Source: Treponema denticola ATCC 35405 (GTDB lineage: Bacteria > Spirochaetota > Spirochaetia > Treponematales > Treponemataceae). Taken from it: DNA of 64,000 nucleotides. Numbering within the stretch: position 1 is the stretch's first letter; every line of letters begins with the position of its first letter. Below the pieces are notes generated by a model, which saw only the letters and a program-made list of their open reading frames with translations, was not told the DNA's origin and ran no database searches. The stretch lies in assembly GCF_000008185.1 (NCBI RefSeq), contig NC_002967.9:434001-498000 (forward strand), given 5' to 3'. A program made the position numbers and the translations under genes. Positions 25,101 to 33,806 of this stretch are shown piece after piece.

Positions 25101-26612
25101 TTATTTTGTCTTTAAATATTCGTTAATTGCAGCAGCGGCTTTTCGGCCTTCGCCCATTGCAAGAATTACGGTAGCAGCACCTAAAACAATGTCGCCGCCT
25201 GCCCAAACTCCCTCGATTGAGGTTTTTTGGTTTTCGTCAACAACGATATTTCCTTTTTTGGTAACTTCCAAACCATGACTTGTTTGAGCCATAAGGGGGT
25301 TGGAGTCGTTTCCGAGGGCAACAATTACGGCATCTACCTTTATTTGATGCTCGGTCCCGGGCTTTGCTACAGGCTTTCTTCTGCCGGATTCATCGGGTTC
25401 GCCCAATTCATAGTCTAAAACTTCTATTGCACAAACCTTTCCTTCTTTATCTCCGATTATTCTTGTGGGGTTTTGAAGGAAGCAGAACTCTACGCCTTCT
25501 TCCTCGGCGTGGGCAACTTCTTCGATTCGGGCCGGCATTTCTGCACGGGTTCGGCGGTAGATACAGTAAACCTTCTTACAGCCAAGGCGGTAGCCCATTC
25601 TTGCAGCATCCATAGCAACGTTTCCGCCTCCGATTACGGCCAAGGTTTCAGCCTCATAAAGAGGAGTATCGGAGTGTTCTGCATCATAGGCTTTCATAAG
25701 GTTGGCCCGTGTCAGGTATTCGTTTGCACTAAAAACACCGATTAGGTTTTCGCCTTCAATTCCCATAAATTTGGGAAGACCGGCACCGGTTCCGATGAAG
25801 GCGGCATCATATCCGTCTTCTTTTAAAAGCTGCTCAAGGGTTTCGGTTCTTCCTACCAAGAAGTTGGTTTTGAATTCAACGCCCATCTTTTCGAGGTTTT
25901 CGACTTCCTTTGCAACGATTTCTTTCGGCAAGCGGAATTCGGGGATTCCGTAAACCATAACGCCGCCTGTTTTGTGGAAGGCTTCAAAGACTGTTACCGA
26001 GTGGCCTTCCCTGCGGACATCTGCTGCAACAGTCAAACCGGCAGGGCCTGAACCGATGATAGCAACTTTTTTTCCGGTTTCGGGAGCAACGGGCGGAATG
26101 GTAATCTTATTATTGTTTCTTTCCCAGTCGGCGACAAAGCGTTCAAGACGGCCGATGGCTACAGCCTGTTCCGTGGATTTGAGCATCTTACCTACAGTAC
26201 AAAAAGCTTGGCACTGCTTTTCTTGTGGACAAACGCGTCCGCAAATTGCAGGTAAGAGGTTTGTTGTTTTTATAATATCGACAGCCTTTTTATAATCGCC
26301 TTTTTGGATTTCGGCAATAAATTCGGGAATCGGTATACCTACGGGGCAGCCTTTAACGCAGGGCTTGTTTTTGCAGTTTAAGCATCTTTCCGCCTCAATG
26401 CGGGCCTGTTCATCAGTGTAGCCCATGGCAACCTCATTCATCAATGAGGCCCTTTTATGGGGATCGAGGGTCGGCATTTCCTGAATAGGAATCTGAGCCC
26501 TTTCTTTAGGGGTTAAGGTTTTGCCCTTTAAATCGGCCCAAAGCTGTTTGGCCCGATCTGAAAGATCTTCATGGGTTACATGTTTATGACATTCTTTATT
26601 TATATTTTCCAT
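25101..26612 (-). CDS. gltA: GltA-like large subunit, NADPH glutamate synthase / NfnB
   Basis: A 503-residue flavoprotein annotated as homotetrameric NADPH glutamate synthase small-subunit type (GltA). The N-terminus has two [4Fe-4S] sites (CLNCKNKPCVKGCPVG and CGRVCPQEKQCQAFC). The FAD-binding motif is AIIGSGPAGLTVAADV; the NADPH-binding motif is VIGGGNVAMDAARMG. Adjacent to the FNR-like gene upstream (13-base gap), the pair matches NfnAB, the electron-bifurcating NADH-dependent ferredoxin:NADP+ oxidoreductase of anaerobes. I favour that role over true glutamate synthase because no GltB-type glutaminase subunit is nearby. Confidence 0.85.
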   Translation of the reverse strand: MENINKECHKHVTHEDLSDRAKQLWADLKGKTLTPKERAQIPIQEMPTLDPHKRASLMNEVAMGYTDEQARIEAERCLNCKNKPCVKGCPVGIPIPEFIAEIQKGDYKKAVDIIKTTNLLPAICGRVCPQEKQCQAFCTVGKMLKSTEQAVAIGRLERFVADWERNNNKITIPPVAPETGKKVAIIGSGPAGLTVAADVRREGHSVTVFEAFHKTGGVMVYGIPEFRLPKEIVAKEVENLEKMGVEFKTNFLVGRTETLEQLLKEDGYDAAFIGTGAGLPKFMGIEGENLIGVFSANEYLTRANLMKAYDAEHSDTPLYEAETLAVIGGGNVAMDAARMGYRLGCKKVYCIYRRTRAEMPARIEEVAHAEEEGVEFCFLQNPTRIIGDKEGKVCAIEVLDYELGEPDESGRRKPVAKPGTEHQIKVDAVIVALGNDSNPLMAQTSHGLEVTKKGNIVVDENQKTSIEGVWAGGDIVLGAATVILAMGEGRKAAAAINEYLKTK

Positions 26613-26625
26613 ATTTTTCCGCTCC

Positions 26626-27462
26626 TTAATTAAAAATACCGGACTTGCACTTATGCCTATCCTGATCTTCGCGTCCGCGGAAGGCCTTCATTCTCATCAT
26701 CATATTATCGAAGTCAACCTTGTGGGCGTCGAATTCGGGGCCGTCAACACATACGAACTTGATTTGATTGTCTACGGTTACACGGCAGCCGCCGCACATT
26801 CCCGTACCGTCAATCATAATCGTGTTAAGTGAAACCGTTGTTTTTATTCCGAATGGACGGGTGGTTTCGGCACAGAATTTCATCATTATGGGCGGGCCTA
26901 TTGCAAAAACTTCATCGGGAGGAGTTTGACTTTCACAGAGTTCTTTTAAGGGTACGGTTACAAGAGCTTTTCTTCCATAAGAACCGTCATCGGTTGTAAT
27001 GATGAGCTCATCGGCGATAGCTTTCATTTCATCTTCAAAAACGATTAGATCCTTGTTTCTTGCTCCGATGATAACTATGAGCTTGTTACCTGCCTTTTTA
27101 AAGGCTTGAGCTATAGGATACATTGGGGCAACACCAATACCTCCACAGACACAGGCAACGGTTCCGCACTTTGTGATGTGGGAGGGGCGTCCAAGAGGGC
27201 CTAAAATTGCAGCGATAGAATCACCTACGTTTTTATTGCAAAGTTTGATGGTTGTGGCTCCTACGGCCTGAATAACGAGGGCGATCCAGCCTTCTTCGGC
27301 ATTTGCATCGGCAATTGTGAGCGGAACTCTTTCACCGAAGTTGGTATCTATTTGAACGATTACAAACTGTCCCGGATGTCTGTTTTTTGCGATTTCCGGT
27401 GCTTCAACGCGCAAATAAAAAACCTCAGGCGAATATTGCCGTTTTTCAAGTATTTTGTGCAT
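26626..27462 (-). CDS. Ferredoxin-NADP reductase-like subunit (NfnA / sulfide dehydrogenase SudB-like)
   Basis: About 279 residues, FNR-like. An FAD-binding barrel (HPGQFVIVQID) is followed by an NAD-binding half (CVCGGIGVAPMYPIAQAF). A C-terminal [2Fe-2S] site is formed by DGTGMCGGCRV and the later FVCVDGPEFD. This is the small subunit of NfnAB-type bifurcating transhydrogenases. Start: AAGGAG lies 7 bases before the second ATG (27462) and one base before the first, so I use 27462. It is first in a two-gene operon with the GltA-like subunit. Confidence 0.85.
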   Translation of the reverse strand: MHKILEKRQYSPEVFYLRVEAPEIAKNRHPGQFVIVQIDTNFGERVPLTIADANAEEGWIALVIQAVGATTIKLCNKNVGDSIAAILGPLGRPSHITKCGTVACVCGGIGVAPMYPIAQAFKKAGNKLIVIIGARNKDLIVFEDEMKAIADELIITTDDGSYGRKALVTVPLKELCESQTPPDEVFAIGPPIMMKFCAETTRPFGIKTTVSLNTIMIDGTGMCGGCRVTVDNQIKFVCVDGPEFDAHKVDFDNMMMRMKAFRGREDQDRHKCKSGIFN

Positions 27463-27663
27463 AATCATACTCCTTAAGGTTTATAATCTATAAAAAAATA
27501 ATGATTTAAGATGTTAGACAAGTCTTCAAATCAATGATAACCTTAACAGGTTATTATATCAAAATTCAAAAAATCTTGCAACAGGCAGAAATTTGATTTG
27601 TCAATACACCATAGAAATGTCCCACGGAAATGAATTTCACTAAAAACTGCCGATAATAAAAAC

Positions 27664-27692
27664 TGGACAAGCGGCTTTTTTTGTGATACAAT
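27664..27692 (+). promoter_or_regulatory. Promoter of the SH3/M48/cyclase operon
   Basis: TGGACA (27664-27669), a 17-base spacer and TACAAT (27687-27692) are followed by AAGGAGG at 27705-27711. The 248-base gap between 27468 and 27716 otherwise holds no gene that I can see. Confidence 0.6.
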
Positions 27693-27716
27693 TTTCACAT
27701 TAAGAAGGAGGTTTTT

Positions 27717-28193
27717 ATGAAAAAATCTAAGATATTGTGTTTACTTATGTTTTTTGTTGTTTTGGGAATACTGACGGCGGAAAAATCCTCTAAAAAAATG
27801 TATGTGAATATAAAAGAGACTTGGATAAAATCCGATTCAGGTTTTTTTGCTAAAGACCTTGTGAGGGTAAGGTACGGGGATCAGGTATATCTTTTAGAAG
27901 AAAAAGGAAAATGGATGAAGGTTTCTCCCGTTTCAAACCCGAACATTGTAGGCTGGCTTCCGAAGGCAAATCTTACAAAGAAAAAAATAGTCGGCTCTTT
28001 TGATAAGAAAACTTCTGCGGAAGCAAAGGAATTGTCGCTTGCAGGAAAGGGCCTAACTGAAGGCTCGGGCTCAGAGTTTTCGTCCTCAGGTAAAAAAAAT
28101 TATGCGGCAGTTGACAGTGTTGAAGGCATAAAGATAAACCCGTCGGATTTACATTTTTTTATTAAAGAAGGCTTATTGGAGGACGGTGAATAA
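27717..28193 (+). CDS. Exported SH3-like domain protein
   Basis: A 158-residue protein. A signal peptide (MKKSKILCLLMFFVVLGILT) precedes a bacterial SH3-like domain at ~28-90. The pattern VRVRYGDQVYLLEEKGKWMK followed by VGWLPKANL is the usual SH3b ending (W-x-P-x-x-x-L). The C-terminal part is Ser/Gly-rich, then an acidic helix. SH3b domains often bind cell-wall or protein ligands. It overlaps the M48 protease gene by one base and probably works with it at the envelope. Confidence 0.7.
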   Translation: MKKSKILCLLMFFVVLGILTAEKSSKKMYVNIKETWIKSDSGFFAKDLVRVRYGDQVYLLEEKGKWMKVSPVSNPNIVGWLPKANLTKKKIVGSFDKKTSAEAKELSLAGKGLTEGSGSEFSSSGKKNYAAVDSVEGIKINPSDLHFFIKEGLLEDGE

Positions 28194-29059
28194 TGAAGAA
28201 AAAATTCGGATTATTTGTAATTATAAGTTTAATACCGGTAGTTGTTCTATCTTGTGCCCTATTGGGGAGTTTGGATGATCCTCTTGCCTTTACAAAAAAT
28301 GCTATTGATGCTGCAGCCCCTATTGTTGAAGCCTCGAAGCCTATTGAAAATGAGGAAGAGTATTATATAGGCAGGGAAGTGGCTGCCATTATTTTAAGCA
28401 ATTATAAACTCTACAGGAACAAGCCATTGGAAAACTATCTTAACTTGATCTGTATGACCTTGGTTTTGAATTCCGACGTACCCGAATCCTATAACGGCTA
28501 TCATGTTGCGATATTGGATACGGACGAAATAAATGCCTTTGCAACACCCGGCGGTCATGTGCTGGTTACTAAGGGACTCTTGTCTTGTGCGGATTCCGAA
28601 GATGCTCTTGCCGGTGTCATAGCCCATGAGCTTGGGCACATTCAACTAAAGCACGGTATAGGAGCCATTAAGGCTAATAGAATAACGGCTGCCGCTGTAG
28701 AAAGTTCGGCAACAATGGCTGTAGGTTCCGAGAAAAAAGCGGAACTTAAATTTTTAGAAGATGCATCAAAAGAAATCGTAACAACCTTGGTAAATTCTGG
28801 TTATTCTAAAAGCCAAGAATATGATGCAGACCGTTTTGCCGTCAAGCTGATGGCAAGGGCGGGATATGATCCCAATGCTATGACCGAAATGCTTAAAATT
28901 ATGAGTGAAAAACAGAAGCATGACAGTAGAGGCTTCGGCAAAACTCACCCATCAGCAGTTTCCCGTATAAAATCCGTAGAAAAGGAATCGAAAAAGCTTG
29001 CAGGCGATTATAACCGTCCAGCGAGGCTTAACCGCTATCAAAAGAACAAACTGAAATAA
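28193..29059 (+). CDS. M48 family metalloprotease, lipoprotein
   Basis: A 288-residue envelope protease. The lipobox ends at the Cys in VVVLSC (about residue 21). The zinc motif HELGH follows VIAHELGHIQLKHG, and the third-ligand region QEYDADRFAVKLMARAGYD is typical of M48C (BepA/LoiP-like) proteases that degrade misfolded outer membrane proteins. No TPR domain follows, so it is the short LoiP-like form. It is translationally coupled to the SH3-like gene. Confidence 0.85.
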   Translation: MKKKFGLFVIISLIPVVVLSCALLGSLDDPLAFTKNAIDAAAPIVEASKPIENEEEYYIGREVAAIILSNYKLYRNKPLENYLNLICMTLVLNSDVPESYNGYHVAILDTDEINAFATPGGHVLVTKGLLSCADSEDALAGVIAHELGHIQLKHGIGAIKANRITAAAVESSATMAVGSEKKAELKFLEDASKEIVTTLVNSGYSKSQEYDADRFAVKLMARAGYDPNAMTEMLKIMSEKQKHDSRGFGKTHPSAVSRIKSVEKESKKLAGDYNRPARLNRYQKNKLK

Positions 29060-29070
29060 GGAAAAAGTTT

Positions 29071-31155
29071 ATGAAGAAAATACGAAGGCTGTTTTTTATT
29101 TCCATTCCGGTTTTTTTCATTGTGCTTTTTTTTATTTATTTGGGAGTTTTTAAGCAGGCGGAATATTTTTTTTATGATGATAGAATGAATAGGACGGCTT
29201 CGTATTTTTCTCCCTCCGATGAGATTGTTTTAGTTTTGGTAGATCAAAAAAGCTTAAACTATGCAGCTTCAGAAAGAGGGTGGACCTGGCCTTGGCCGCG
29301 TGAAGCCTATGCCGATATTATCGATTTTTTTTCAGGCGGCGGAGCAAAGTCTGTAGCCTTTGATATGCTCTTTACGGAGCCTTCTTCCTATGGGGTTGCT
29401 GACGATAAAAAATTTGCTGATGCGTCAAGGGAAAGCGGCATAGTTATTCAAATCGTTTTTTTTGACAAGGTCCAAGGGAATACGAAAAGCTGGCCTGACA
29501 GTGCGCCTAAGCCTGAACAGTTAAGTAAAAATGGATTAGGCCCTGCTAAGGAATTACCCGGTATTTTTCCTATAGAAGAAATTGCTTCGTCTGCCAGACT
29601 TATAGGGAATGTAAACAGCCTTTCCGATTCTGACGGAACTATCAGACGTGCCCGTCTTTTTTATTCGTGGAAAAATTATAAGATTCCTACTCTGGGAGTT
29701 GCTTCTTATTTTGTGGGTGGGAATGAAGATGAGGCCTTGCCTGAGGAGCTTAATCTCCGCTTTACAAAAAGTATTGATGATTATTTGCCTTACAGTGCAG
29801 GCGATATTTTAAAGGCACAAGCCGACATAAGGGCGGGAAGGGAAAGCGAACTTAATCCTGAAGATTTTGAAGACATGTATGTTTTTTTCGGTCTCTATGC
29901 TCCCGGTCTTTTCGATATTTGTCAAACCCCCGTTTCCGCTTCATACCCGGGAGTCGGCATTCATATAACTCTTTTAGATAATATTCTTTCGGGTAATAGA
30001 ATTGTAAACACCGGCTTTTTGATTAATGCTTTGATTATTTTAATTTGTATTATTCTTGCAGGTTTGCCCGAAATTTTTTCGGAAAAAATAAAATCCAGAA
30101 CTGCTTCGATAATTGTAAATGCTGTGAGCTTTTTGGTTTTTGTTGCCCTCTATCTTTTTATCGCATATTATCTATTCCGTTTAGGAATTGCGATACCCGC
30201 GGCTTCGGTGCTTGCCGGAATGGCCTTATCTTTTGTTGCCTCCCTCGCAGTCAGTTACATGGTTGAAGGAAAACAAAGGCGTTATTTAAAAAATGCCTTT
30301 AAGCAGTATCTAAGCCCTGCCGTTATTGAACAGTTGATTGCCGACCCATCCCAATTAAAGCTCGGCGGGGAGCGTAAAGAAATATCGATTTTCTTTTCGG
30401 ACTTGCAAGGTTTTACTTCAATCTCGGAGAGTTTAACCCCTGAGGCCCTTACCGAGCTTTTAAACGATTATCTTTCGGATATGAGTAAAATTATCTTGGA
30501 TTCGGGCGGAACAATCGACAAGTATGAAGGTGATGCTATAATCGCTTTTTGGAATGCTCCTGCACGAGTGGAACATCATGCCCGTTCTGCCTTAGAAGCG
30601 GCTTGGGCTTGTCAAAAAAAACTTGAAGAAAGGCGCGCCGATTTTGAAAAGCGGGCCGGAGGCAGGCCCTTTAAAATGCGCATAGGGCTTAATACGGGCT
30701 TTGCTATCGTCGGCAACATGGGCTCGGTAAGCCGCTTCGATTATACAATGTTAGGTGATTCGGTAAACTTGGCCGCCCGCTTGGAAGGTTTAAATAAGCA
30801 ATTCGGTTCTTACACAATGTGCGCGGAGGCCGCAAAAAAACAAGCTGAAGAAAGCGGTACGGTTTTAAAATTCAGAGAGCTTGCCCGTGCCGCAGTTGTA
30901 GGAAAATCCGAACCCGTAGTTGTTTATGAAGTCATGGACGAAAAAACTTATAACGAAAAAAAAGCCTTGCTCGATTCCTTTGATAGAGGTTTAAAAGAAT
31001 TTTACGCCGGAAACTTTAAAGAAGCCTTAAATATTTTTGTTCAAACGGAAGAAGCCGATCCTCCTTCAAAGCACTATGCAGAAAAATGTAAAACCCTTAT
31101 TTCCCAAAAACCTGAAGGCGAGTGGCTGGGCATTTGGAAGGCCGATACAAAATAA
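29071..31155 (+). CDS. CHASE2-domain adenylate/guanylate cyclase
   Basis: A 694-residue membrane cyclase. The N-terminal helix precedes a periplasmic CHASE2 sensor domain (~25-310; the WPWPREAYADIIDF and SVAFDMLFTEPS motifs are characteristic). Three membrane helices (~315-400) and a class III cyclase domain (~430-610) follow. Metal Asp residues are in FFSDLQGFT and KYEGDAIIAFW; GDSVNLAARLEG is the base-contact region. The Lys and Asp positions suggest ATP as substrate. The ~70-residue tail resembles the tail of the cyclase at 17927-20320. It is the last gene of the operon beginning at 27717. Confidence 0.85.
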   Translation: MKKIRRLFFISIPVFFIVLFFIYLGVFKQAEYFFYDDRMNRTASYFSPSDEIVLVLVDQKSLNYAASERGWTWPWPREAYADIIDFFSGGGAKSVAFDMLFTEPSSYGVADDKKFADASRESGIVIQIVFFDKVQGNTKSWPDSAPKPEQLSKNGLGPAKELPGIFPIEEIASSARLIGNVNSLSDSDGTIRRARLFYSWKNYKIPTLGVASYFVGGNEDEALPEELNLRFTKSIDDYLPYSAGDILKAQADIRAGRESELNPEDFEDMYVFFGLYAPGLFDICQTPVSASYPGVGIHITLLDNILSGNRIVNTGFLINALIILICIILAGLPEIFSEKIKSRTASIIVNAVSFLVFVALYLFIAYYLFRLGIAIPAASVLAGMALSFVASLAVSYMVEGKQRRYLKNAFKQYLSPAVIEQLIADPSQLKLGGERKEISIFFSDLQGFTSISESLTPEALTELLNDYLSDMSKIILDSGGTIDKYEGDAIIAFWNAPARVEHHARSALEAAWACQKKLEERRADFEKRAGGRPFKMRIGLNTGFAIVGNMGSVSRFDYTMLGDSVNLAARLEGLNKQFGSYTMCAEAAKKQAEESGTVLKFRELARAAVVGKSEPVVVYEVMDEKTYNEKKALLDSFDRGLKEFYAGNFKEALNIFVQTEEADPPSKHYAEKCKTLISQKPEGEWLGIWKADTK

Positions 31156-31195
31156 TTTTTTAAATTATGAAACTCTAAACATGGAGAATTCCTTA

Positions 31196-32467
31196 ATGCA
31201 AAAAGACAAATTAAAACTCATTTTTATCTTAATGTTAGCGGTTCTTTTATTTTCTTGTACAAAAGAAATAAAAGAACCGGCAGAAGAGCGGAACTCTGTA
31301 GTTAAAAATGAAGTTATGGAAAAGAAACCCTTATTAATACTTGAGCATACCATTCCTTCAAAAGAAGAAGATGATGAAGATATTGATTTTACTGAAGAAG
31401 AACCTCCGATTGTATTAACCGACGAAAACACTCCTAAAACAGAGCTTATAAAATTACTGGAAAGCAAAAAAAGACATGCCTGGAGTCTACATAAAATCCA
31501 GTTAGAAATAGATATGTACGATGTTCATGGAAATTCGTATGAAGAGTTTGAAAAAAGCGGTATTGACTATCTAAACAGACAAAAAAATACAGAGATAGTC
31601 AAAGTTGATTCGGATAATAAAAATATTTATTGTAAGCAGACATTAAACCTTCCAAGTGGAAAAGAATTAATATATGATGCTGTTTATACTTTTTATCCAT
31701 ATCCGAAAAATTTTGCTTATACAAATTATGAACTAAGAGATAAACCAATAATAGCATACCGGCATGTACCGGAAGCAAAAAGAGTACATGGAAAAATAAC
31801 GGAAGCTGCAAAAAACCCAAACAAAAATAAAAATATTAAAATATTTGAAAGATACATAAATAAATACACTAAGGAACATCGGCATAAAACGGGTGACAAA
31901 CCGTATAAGGTATTTGATTATGTAAAAGGAAACTTCACCGGTTCAGGAAAAGATGAATATATAGTTTTGTTTACGGCTCCTTTTACTAAATCTGAGTTGG
32001 AAGATGGGATATTTCTTTTGGAGTATAGCTATATAAAATATGTCGAGTGTTTTATCATGGAAAACGATAAAGTAATTAAAATGTATAAACTCCCGGGGCA
32101 TTGGGGGCATGTTGTACCGAGGGATAAAACAAAAATAGATTTGGGCGAGCAATTTTCTTTTGGGTGGATTGCAGATTTTAATCAAAACGGAATAAACGAG
32201 ATATTTGTTCACCGCAAAGAGGTATTCGGTTCAAGTTTTTTCTCAATAGAATTTATTGATAATAGATTTGTTGAAATACCTATCACTAATCGAGGAGATA
32301 TTCTTAAATCGGTTGACTGGGAACAATCTAAAATAGTAGTTGAAACTAATCCATTTCGGTCACTGGTATTGGATTCTAAAGATACCAGACCTAAATATTT
32401 TGCAGAATATCAGTGGTGTGAAAAAGAGCATTGTTATGTTCTTTTATCAAATAAACAATATAAGTAA
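31196..32467 (+). CDS. Family A lipoprotein, first copy
   Basis: About 423 residues. I chose the ATG at 31196 because GGAG lies 9 bases upstream and it yields the standard lipoprotein signal (KLKLIFILMLAVLLFSC). An acidic linker is followed by a ~330-residue domain. This ends with the blocks VKGNFTGSGKDEYIV, GWIADFNQNGINEIF and a final FAEYQWCEKEH stretch. The blocks are shared with families C and D and with the near-identical second copy at 38358. The DFNQNGINE loop resembles a Ca-binding DxNxNGxxE motif. I know no named family. It is the first gene of the lipoprotein array. Confidence 0.75.
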   Translation: MQKDKLKLIFILMLAVLLFSCTKEIKEPAEERNSVVKNEVMEKKPLLILEHTIPSKEEDDEDIDFTEEEPPIVLTDENTPKTELIKLLESKKRHAWSLHKIQLEIDMYDVHGNSYEEFEKSGIDYLNRQKNTEIVKVDSDNKNIYCKQTLNLPSGKELIYDAVYTFYPYPKNFAYTNYELRDKPIIAYRHVPEAKRVHGKITEAAKNPNKNKNIKIFERYINKYTKEHRHKTGDKPYKVFDYVKGNFTGSGKDEYIVLFTAPFTKSELEDGIFLLEYSYIKYVECFIMENDKVIKMYKLPGHWGHVVPRDKTKIDLGEQFSFGWIADFNQNGINEIFVHRKEVFGSSFFSIEFIDNRFVEIPITNRGDILKSVDWEQSKIVVETNPFRSLVLDSKDTRPKYFAEYQWCEKEHCYVLLSNKQYK

Positions 32468-32477
32468 GGATGTTATA

Positions 32478-33702
32478 ATGAAAAAAAACAAATTAAAACT
32501 TATTTTTATCTTAATATTAGCGGCTTTTTTATTTTCGTGTTCTAAAGAAATTAAAGAACAGAAGCCTGAGGAGACAAAAGTTGAATCATCTGCAAAAACA
32601 GAGCTTCCGACTCAAGAAACTCAGGCAAAAGAAGAAGCCGATTTAAAAACTAAAAATTTGACAGAAAAATTAGCAGAAGAAAGTAAAACTTATCTTTTAA
32701 GAAATCTTAACGGCGGACCAAGCAGCGGATTTATGTCGAGGAGCACTCCATATCGTTCAAATGATGAACACTATTACAAGGAAGGAAGTTTGCTCTTTTA
32801 TAATTTAAATATAAATGACACTTATGACGAAGTTGTATCAAAACTACGGAAGTTTGGCGTAGACGGATTCTATCCTGCCTCAATAATTATGCCCAAAGAA
32901 TTGCAAGAACTTGGTTGTAAAGCATATATACCCGATGATTCATCTTATAAAAGAGACTTAAGTAATGATTTTTATATAATTTTCAAAGATAATAAAATAA
33001 TAAGATTTATAAAATATCAAGCGGAACATACGGCGTTTGAGAAATTTTATAATGCCGGCACTTCTAATAAATTAACCATAGTTGATGATATGAAAACAGA
33101 TTCAAGCGGCTATGATTATTATAAAAAGGAAATGGGAGGTGTTATTTATCATAATCAGCATTACTTGCCTACAGCTTTAACTACAGTAGTTATGACAAGA
33201 GTCGGTTATGAATCTTATTTTGAAAAAGCAGATAAAATTGCAGATGAGATTTTTGAATTTGGTGATTTATATTTTTACGGACTTAATATCAAAGATAATA
33301 TTGAAATAGTCAAACAAAAAATGAATAAATTCAATGTAGATTATGAAGATGAATTCTTTTCTTATCATTCGACTTCTGTAAATCTTGATGATTTTATTTA
33401 TGCACTTAAAACCAAAAAAAAAATCTGATTGGGTTGCCTGTTGCGGAAACAAGATAGTTTTATTGGATGTATATACAGACGAAGAAGATTCATATATTTT
33501 AATGCAGTATTTTAAAAGAAAATATCCTCTCATCAGTGCCGACGATCCTTTTTATTATTGTTGCGGCACTATGATGGGCCCTTATATATTTATTTTAAGG
33601 CGGCTTGAAGGTTACGGCAGTGATAGAGATGAAAAAGATTATTTATTTTCATTAAATCTTGTAAATGCAGGTATATTTAATTATGGAGGAAGCGAGAGAT
33701 GA
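32478..33702 (+). pseudogene. Family B lipoprotein, interrupted at an A10 tract (pseudogene or phase-variable)
   Basis: The gene starts at ATG 32478 (AAGGA upstream) with the array's common lipoprotein signal (KLIFILILAAFLFSC). It reads to a stop at 33428. The remainder of the protein, matching the intact homologue at 35742-36953 (DSYILMQYFKRKY block), continues in the +1 frame to 33702. The frame change falls in a run of ten A at 33414-33423; nine A would restore one continuous frame. The domain contains KEGSLLFYNLNINDTYDEV-type motifs specific to family B. It could be a decayed copy, a contingency locus, or expressed by transcriptional slippage. Confidence 0.7.
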
Positions 33703-33776
33703 ATATAACTAAAAGTAAAAAGAGGTTATCTGAAAAAGAATTTAAATATAAAACACTTGACGGTTTTTATGTATAG
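33699..33776 (+). other. 25-codon repeated mini-ORF, first copy
   Basis: ATG at 33699 opens a 25-residue frame (MNITKSKKRLSEKEFKYKTL and five more). It nearly repeats at 36955-37032. The frame overlaps the repeated promoter, so it may only be a carried-along fragment of an older gene. A purine-rich AGGAAGCGAGAG precedes it. Translation is unproven. Confidence 0.3.
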
Positions 33777-33786
33777 ATGTTAAAAT
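33757..33786 (+). promoter_or_regulatory. Array promoter, copy 1 (before family C copy 1)
   Basis: TTGACG (33757-33762), an 18-base spacer and TAAAAT (33781-33786) lie in the repeated block that also precedes 35742, 37063 and 42741. GGAGG follows just before the GTG start. Confidence 0.6.
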
Positions 33787-33806
33787 CTTAAAGCATGGAG
33801 GTTATA

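Noticed and set aside
31037-31195. Longer start for family A copy 1
   Set aside because: The extra 53 codons overlap the cyclase gene and would put residues ahead of the lipoprotein signal.
33795-33806. ATG starts 12 bases upstream of the array lipoprotein genes (33795, 35730, 37051, 42729)
   Set aside because: These ATGs belong to the ATGGAGG ribosome binding site itself; the GTG 12 bases later gives the correct signal peptide and spacing.
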